Shown here: positions 58,337 to 64,000 of the stretch, piece by piece
Numbering within the stretch: the stretch's first letter is position 1
Layout: the number at the start of each line of letters is the position of its first letter
DNA from: Cannabis sativa
Taxonomy: Eukaryota > Streptophyta > Magnoliopsida > Rosales > Cannabaceae
Reading direction: 5' to 3'
NCBI RefSeq assembly: GCF_029168945.1
Contig: NW_026870043.1
Coordinates: forward strand, 8,562,501-8,626,500
Length of the DNA stretch: 64,000 nucleotides
Notes under the pieces: model-generated
The model's input: only the letters and a program-made list of their open reading frames with translations
Databases searched by the model: none
Told to the model about the DNA's origin: nothing
Program-made: the position numbers and the translations under genes

Positions 58337-59540
58337 GTTGGCTGGTCAAGCCAAGGACTTTTCAGTGTCAGATAGTGGGATGCTTTTGTATAAAGCCAGG
58401 GTTTGTGTTCCGAACAGTGCGGAACTTAGAAATGAGATCTTTGAGGAGGCTCATTCTACCCCATATTCTCTGCATCCCGGCACCACCAAGATGTACCAAG
58501 ATTTGAAACCGTACTTCTGGTGGAGCGGTATGAAGAAGAATTTAGTAGAATTCGTATCGAGATGCCTCACGTGTCAGCAGATTAAGGCTGAACATCAGAG
58601 ACCAGCAGGGTTGTTGCAGCCTCTAACCCTACCAGAATGGAAATGGGAGGATATTACGATGGATTTTGTGGTCGGGTTACCTAGGACCACGGGTTTGTAT
58701 GATTCCATCTGGGTAGTGGTGGACCGATTTACGAAATCTGCTCACTTTCTGCCGGTTAGAACAACATTTTCAGTGGATCAGTTGGCAGAACTGTACGTCA
58801 GAGAGATAGTGAGACTTCACGGGGTACCGAAGTCTATAGTTTCGGACAGGGATCCGAAATTTACCTCCAAATTTTGGCAAAGTTTGCAACGGGCAATGGG
58901 TACGAAGCTAAAATTCAGTACAGCATTCCATCCTCAGACAGATGGTCAGTCCGAAAGGACAATTCAGATATTGGAGGATATGTTGAGAGCCTGTGTTATG
59001 GACTTTGAAGGCTCATGGAGTAAGTATCTACCGTTGATAGAATTTTCATACAACAACAGTTATCAGAGTACGATAGGGATGGCTCCCTATGAACTGTTGT
59101 ACGGTAGGAAATGTAGATCCCCTATCCACTGGGATGAGACAGGGGAGAGGAAATACCTGGGTCCGTAGTCGGTTCGGCGGACCAATGAGGCGATAGAGAA
59201 GATAAAAGCTAGAATGCTTGCCTCACGGAGCGGACGGAAGAGTTACGCAGATCCGAAACGCAGAGATGTTGAGTTCCAAGTAGGGGAACATGTGTTTTTA
59301 CGTGTATCTCCGATGAAGGGGATTAAACGTTTCGGGAAAAGAGGCAAGTTATGCCCTAGATTTACTGGACCTTTCGAGATTCTCGAGAAGATAGGTCAAG
59401 TGGCATATCGGTTAGCATTGCCTCCAGCCTTGTCAGCAGTGCACAACGTATTCCATGTCTCGATGTTGAGAAAATACGTTTCAGACCCCTCTCATATACT
59501 CAGTTATGAGAGTCTTCGGCTTCTCGTACATGACCTATGA
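58337..59540 (+). pseudogene. Integrase of Tekay G3
   Basis: Open from AGQAKDFSVSDSGMLL through HPGTTKMY, CLTCQQ, MDFVVGLPR, VSDRDPKFTSKFW and HPQTDGQSERT to a TAG at 59166-59168, where G1 has GAG. It continues in frame to a TGA at 59538-59540 with GPFEILEKIGQVAYRL and VFHVSMLRKYVSDPS. All catalytic residues are present. Without Gag, protease and RT the copy could not act alone. Confidence 0.9.
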
Positions 59541-59734
59541 GGAACAACAAGGTGCGGATCCCGGATAGAAAGGATAAAGTCCTTCGGAATAAGACCATAG
59601 CATTGGTCAAGGTTCTCTGGAGAAACAGTAAGGTGGAAGAAGCCACCTGGGAGCTAGAGACAGATATGAGAGCTCAATATCCAGAGTTATTCAGGTTAGA
59701 TTTCGGGGACGAAATCCTTTTAAGGGGGGAATAG
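59541..59734 (+). pseudogene. Chromodomain of Tekay G3
   Basis: RKDKVLRNK, then ALVKVLWRNSKVEEATWELE and YPELFRLDFGDEILL, nearly the same as G1. It is out of frame with the integrase after the break near 59538. The polypurine tract TTTTAAGGGGGGAATAGT overlaps the stop. Confidence 0.85.
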
Positions 59735-59735
59735 T

Positions 59736-61924
59736 TGTAAAGCCCGCTTAGTTAATTTGGAAATTAGCAGTTGTTTATGTTTAATTATGAAATTATTTAT
59801 AGCTATTTAAATAATTTATTACTGTTATTTATGGAATTCAGAAATGCATGATTATGTTATCAGTAGTTTTTCATATTTTGCATTTCCGGTGCCCGGTATT
59901 TTGGAACTCGACGTTTGGCTCAGTAGAAATCACAACTTAGTATGTTAGTAGTTTGGGGACGGGTTTTAGACATTGGGAATGTCGGGAATGGCCGGGAATT
60001 TAGAATTTCCCAAAAATACCCCTTTAGTATGATTTATGTGATTTTATGGTGGAGGGGCAAAATGGTCTTTTTGCCCCATTAATGTTTTGTCTTTTAGTGG
60101 CTTTTTATTTGAAAATTAGTTGTTTATTTTATTTATTTGTTGGCTGAAATGAAATGTGTATTAAGTGACTTTTACTCCATTTCCTTTATTTTGCAAAACA
60201 TAACCCAACACTTAGAAAAAAATTTAGAAAAACACCCTCTTTTCTCTCTCTCTTTTTCGGCTGAAGGCTTGGGGTTCAAGGGCTGGTTTTCTTTCAATTT
60301 TCAAGATAGTTTCATCCAATCTAAGTGTTCTTATAATCCTTGGTAAAGTCTCTAACCTTTCTTGTTGTAATTTCTTGAAAAAAATGAAGAAAAATGGTGA
60401 TGCATGCATGGTGTTTTGGTATTGTTGCTGCTGGTTATTGTTGTTGTTGTTTCTGTGATTAAAGTGTTGAATTCAGTAGGTTTGATGAGATTAAATTTCA
60501 TGCTTAAGTTCTTGTTCTAGTTGGTTAGATGTTTATGTGAAAAAGTTATGAATTTTTGAAAGAAATGGTTCTATTTGTTGCTGTGAAGTTGCTGGATGTT
60601 CTTTATAGTTTTCAGAGGTGATTATATGCTAGTTTAAGTAGAATTAAGCTAGTGGAATGCATGTTTAGGTGGATTTGCTCAAGCTTGAGTTTGGAACTCA
60701 AAGCTTTAGCTCCAACGGTGATTTTTGATTCTGTGGTTTCTGGGTTAGTTTGAGGCCTTAGAAATGTTCTAGGGAAGGTATAGAACAGGTCTGGAAAGTT
60801 TGGAACCATTTGGGGTTGAATTGGTCGAGTTATGAAAAATTTTGTTTGCTTCCTGCGAGGAACCGGAATTCCGGTTGGGCAACCGGTCTGCCGGTTGGGG
60901 AATTTTTCAGAACCCTAGTTTTCCTCGTTTTTATGTTTTTAGGGGTATTTCCATGCTTTTTATCGATAGGGAAACTTTTAGTTCCTAGTTTTAGTCCCCG
61001 GGAAGTGATTTAGCGTGCCACTTATAGCGTTGTGATTTTTATGGTTTAGGAGCCAGTAATCCGCCGCTCAGCTTCAGTTCCAGTCAGGTTGACCGGCACA
61101 CCCGAAATCGAATCCGTGTAAGATTAGTATAACAAGATGCATATGTCGATTACATGTTTAGCGTGCATGTAGGAAGCCTGCTAGATTACATTAGTTATGT
61201 ATATAGGCTTCGAACCATCCAACCCCGTCACGTCGGTACAGCCGGAGTATGACCAGCAGCCGAGTATGACCGGCTCGACCGATCAGCCGACATTTGGTTG
61301 GTGGTTCGCACTATGGACCTATCCCGCTCTGGTACAGCCGGAGTATGACCAAGAATGGAGTATGACCTGCTCGACCGATCGTGAGGATACTTGTCAATAG
61401 TACCGTCCCTATGAACGTTCAAAACTCAGCACCATGTTGGACATGGCAAGAATGGCTCGCACCATGTTGGACATGGCAAGAAGTGGACTCGCATCGTGTT
61501 GGACACGGCAGTTAGATTTATGTATGATATTATTATGCTTTTCTTACTGAGTCTGTCGACTCACAGTTTATGTTCATGTGTAGGTAAAGGTAAGGCTTTA
61601 GCTGATGGACCGTGAGCGAGCTTATGAGATTGTACATGTCGGGGCGGTTAGGCCTGGAGCGTACGATCCTCGGGACAGCAAGGCTGAATTTTTGTAACTG
61701 GTCATTAGACGACTTTTATTTTGATGTAACAGTTAAACAGTTAAACTTTTTGTAAATATTTTTATAGTCGGGATCCCGAGTCTTTTGTAATATGGTTTTA
61801 TAAGTTTAATTAAAAAGCAAAATTTTAATTAATCACGTTTTTCCATAAACCTCGTTGATTAGCAACGAGCTGCACAGTACGTTTAAAAACCACGTAATAC
61901 GCCTAACATAGTTAGGGTGTTACA
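59736..61924 (+). repeat. 3' LTR of Tekay G3
   Basis: 2,189 bp from TGTAAAGCCC to GGGTGTTACA. It is less like the G1 LTRs in the middle (60080-60800) but clearly the same family at both ends. It holds two palindromic units near 60860-60900 and two minisatellite units near 61235-61400. Confidence 0.9.
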
Positions 61925-61929
61925 AATAT

Positions 61930-64000
61930 CATCTATCTAGATTTTCCTTTGACTAATTAATTCAATTTCTAATAATATACTTTAATTTAATTTATTTTAA
62001 ATTAATCAATAAATGAAAAAATCATTGATTTAAGTTGGTCCAAAATTAAAATAAATAATTTACAACTTTAATCTATTTTTCAAATATAATTCGAAATTCA
62101 AGCATTTAAGAAATGCAATTTCGAAATTTGATTAATAAAATAAAAAAAATATACTTTGAAAATTATTTAAATTTAGTTGAAAAAATAAATTTCTACTAAA
62201 AATAATTTTCTATTTAATTAAATGTCACGAAAAAGAAATATTTAAGTATGATGATAAAAATCAACTTAGATATTTAATTTTCAAATTAATTAATTGTATT
62301 AAATTCAAGAAATAAATAATAAGTGTAGAGAAGGCTTAATTATTAATCTCTAGTTTAATACTAGGAAAAAAAAAATACTTAAAATAAATTGTACCAAAAT
62401 TAATTATATAAATAATTAATTCACAATGTATAATATTTTCCTATTTAATATTAGAAATAATAAGTAGTCTAGAAATAACTATCTAGAAAATATCTTATTT
62501 GACTAAGTATCTTTTCCACAAAATTTGAAAAAAATATCTAATTTAAGTTGTATTAGAAAAATATAGAACTTAAATATTTTTCAAATTTAAATTTAATTAA
62601 ATATCAAAAATTAAGTTGTAACCACTTAATTTGAAAATATTCCATTTTAAGTTAATATTCAAAAAGATATCAACTTAAAAAATATCTAAAGAATCTTAAT
62701 AACCAATGCCTAAAATTCCTCAACTTAATTTTGAAATTTGAAATTCAAAAGATATTCAGATTTAAGTTGGTTAGTTGTAGATAACTAAATATCAAATTAA
62801 ATAGGAATATTTAATGAAAAATTTAAATTAAGCTCCTGAAAGAATCTAGATGGTTATAATTCTATATTTAATTAAATACAAGAAAATACATATAGTTTAG
62901 CTTAGAATAAAAAAATTCTTTAAACTATAATTTTCTTAAATTAATTTCAAAATAAATGAAATTAATTATGTTGCTAATCAATTTTATTAGGTTAAACTAG
63001 TTTAATTAACCTAGTACAGTTATTCAAATCAGGCAAATGGGCCTTCATAATTGGGGTAGTTCATGTGAGGGGGTGCTGGGTTCAGTATGTCGTACCGACT
63101 ACTATGGCTCCCAACTCTCACACAAGGCCCAAAAGAGAGGAATTTAACCTTAATAAGAACAACTGTTATTAATTGAATAGGCCCAAAAACTAAATGGGCC
63201 TAAATAAATTCTATCAAGAACTATGATAATTTATTTTAGCAACAGCAACCTACATGCATCTATAATAAAATTAAACACATAGGCTCACACAGGCACACTT
63301 TGGATGGGTCTTATCATGTTGCTAGGTCATACAGAGATGAAAGAAGATTGTAAATATACCTGTTACAAATTATTAACTTGACCAAGGGAGCCATCAGATC
63401 ATTAGATCTGGCAAAAAGTAACCATGGCTATTTGTAATCAAGTAATAATAGGTTTTGAAAACTTACAAACAAGCTAAAACACATACTCCTGCAACAAGGT
63501 TAGCTGAATAGTTGGATGTAGGATTTATTTAATTTTAAATTAAATAATTAATTTCGAAATAATTAATTAAATAAAAAATAATTTTTCGAAAATTTTTAAA
63601 AAAAATTTGAATCATTCGAAATTTAAAAAAAAATTTAAATTTAAAATTAAACCTATAATTTTGAAAAATTAGGTTTCAACCAACCTAAATATCATTTCAA
63701 AATTTGCTAACTACTTTTAAGATTTAAATGTTATTTTATAAATAAAAATTAGAAAAGATAAGTTAAATATCTTTTTCAGATTTTAAATTTAATTTAAATA
63801 AATAAAATAAAAAAATTTAAAAGTTAGCAAAATATCTTACATCTATTTAAAATTACATGATTATAATTATCTTATTTTAAATTTAAATAAGGTCAAAATA
63901 TCTAAAAAAGATTTAATTTAAAAAATATATATATAATCTGACCTTAAATTTAAAAATAAGATAAGATATAATCAAATTTAAAAATAAGATAGATTTTTAA
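61930..64000. other. Internal non-coding region of copia F continued to the window end
   Basis: AT-rich and without a coding frame. The conserved block lies at 63036-63152 (TTGGGGTAGTTCATGTGAGG and onwards), followed by about 330 bp that match A at 16360-16740 more loosely. 63520-64000 is over 80% A+T by eye. No LTR or primer-binding site is reached. Confidence 0.6.

Larger units (their letters stand above)
58022..61924 (+). mobile_element. Internally deleted Tekay element G3
   Basis: 3,903 bp with perfect duplications AATAT at 58017-58021 and 61925-61929. The first ~315 bp of the 5' LTR (58022-58336) are joined to pol just before the integrase. Integrase, chromodomain, polypurine tract and a full 3' LTR follow. 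The join sits in GGTG, which occurs at both parental sites. The missing part is about 5.3 kb compared with G1. Confidence 0.93.
52352..64000 (-). mobile_element. Copia element F, minus orientation, interrupted by Tekay G3; 5' end outside window
   Basis: LTR 52352-54256, polypurine tract, pol remnant, long non-coding internal region 56200-58021 and 61930-64000. At least 5.8 kb of internal sequence is present without an intact gene. It inserted in the RT of G2. The bases before it are AGGTA; the partner duplication lies outside the window. Confidence 0.82.

Noticed and set aside
1..64000. An endogenous plant pararetrovirus
   Set aside because: No movement protein or coat motif with the virus layout is seen. 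All RT-containing parts have LTRs, integrase or target duplications.

Overview
This window is plant nuclear DNA, almost certainly from a eudicot. It is AT-rich and built almost wholly from nested LTR retrotransposons plus one CACTA-type DNA transposon. I find no host gene, rRNA, tRNA or CRISPR array. The plant signs are the Ty3/gypsy lineages present (Tekay-type chromoviruses with a chromodomain, and Tat/Retand-type elements with a second RNase H and an antisense gene), a Ty1/copia family with a primer-binding site for initiator-Met tRNA, and a CACTA element with a 3-bp target duplication. I cannot fix the species from the sequence; Cannabaceae is only an impression.

Layout. 1-8412: a decayed Tat-type gypsy element (T1, +) with recognisable gag zinc knuckle, protease, RT, two RNase H domains, integrase and an antisense ORF remnant. 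It is split by a 2,413-bp non-autonomous CACTA transposon (5031-7443). 8413-16770: a copia element in minus orientation (A) carrying a plus-oriented solo LTR (13722-15612). 16771-19140: a second Tat-type element (B, minus), left as its 3' LTR plus the first part of its antisense gene. 19141-21029: LTR and primer-binding site of copia C (+). 21030-47135: copia D (+), broken by a nearly complete Tekay element G1 (21125-30476, TSD GTTCA) and by a complete Tat element T2 (32591-44726, TSD CTTAC). 47136-50399: copia E (-). 50400-52351: internally deleted Tekay G2. 52352-64000: copia F (-), broken by a deleted Tekay G3 (58022-61924, TSD AATAT). The right arms of T1, A, B, C, E and G2 do not reappear, so the window looks like the left half of a very deep nest.

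How the parts work. The sense gag-pol genes encode the usual Gag, protease, RT, RNase H and integrase, but every copy here is broken by stops and frameshifts. The most interesting unit is the gene on the opposite strand of Tat elements, between pol and the 3' LTR. In T2 it can be read as a spliced gene with a 5'UTR intron ending exactly at the ATG and two short coding introns whose phases fit. Element B, a diverged relative, shows the same 5'UTR intron plus a clear TATA box. The copia family (A, E, F) shares the same in-frame stops in its pol relic, which suggests it multiplied as a non-autonomous family after pol had decayed.
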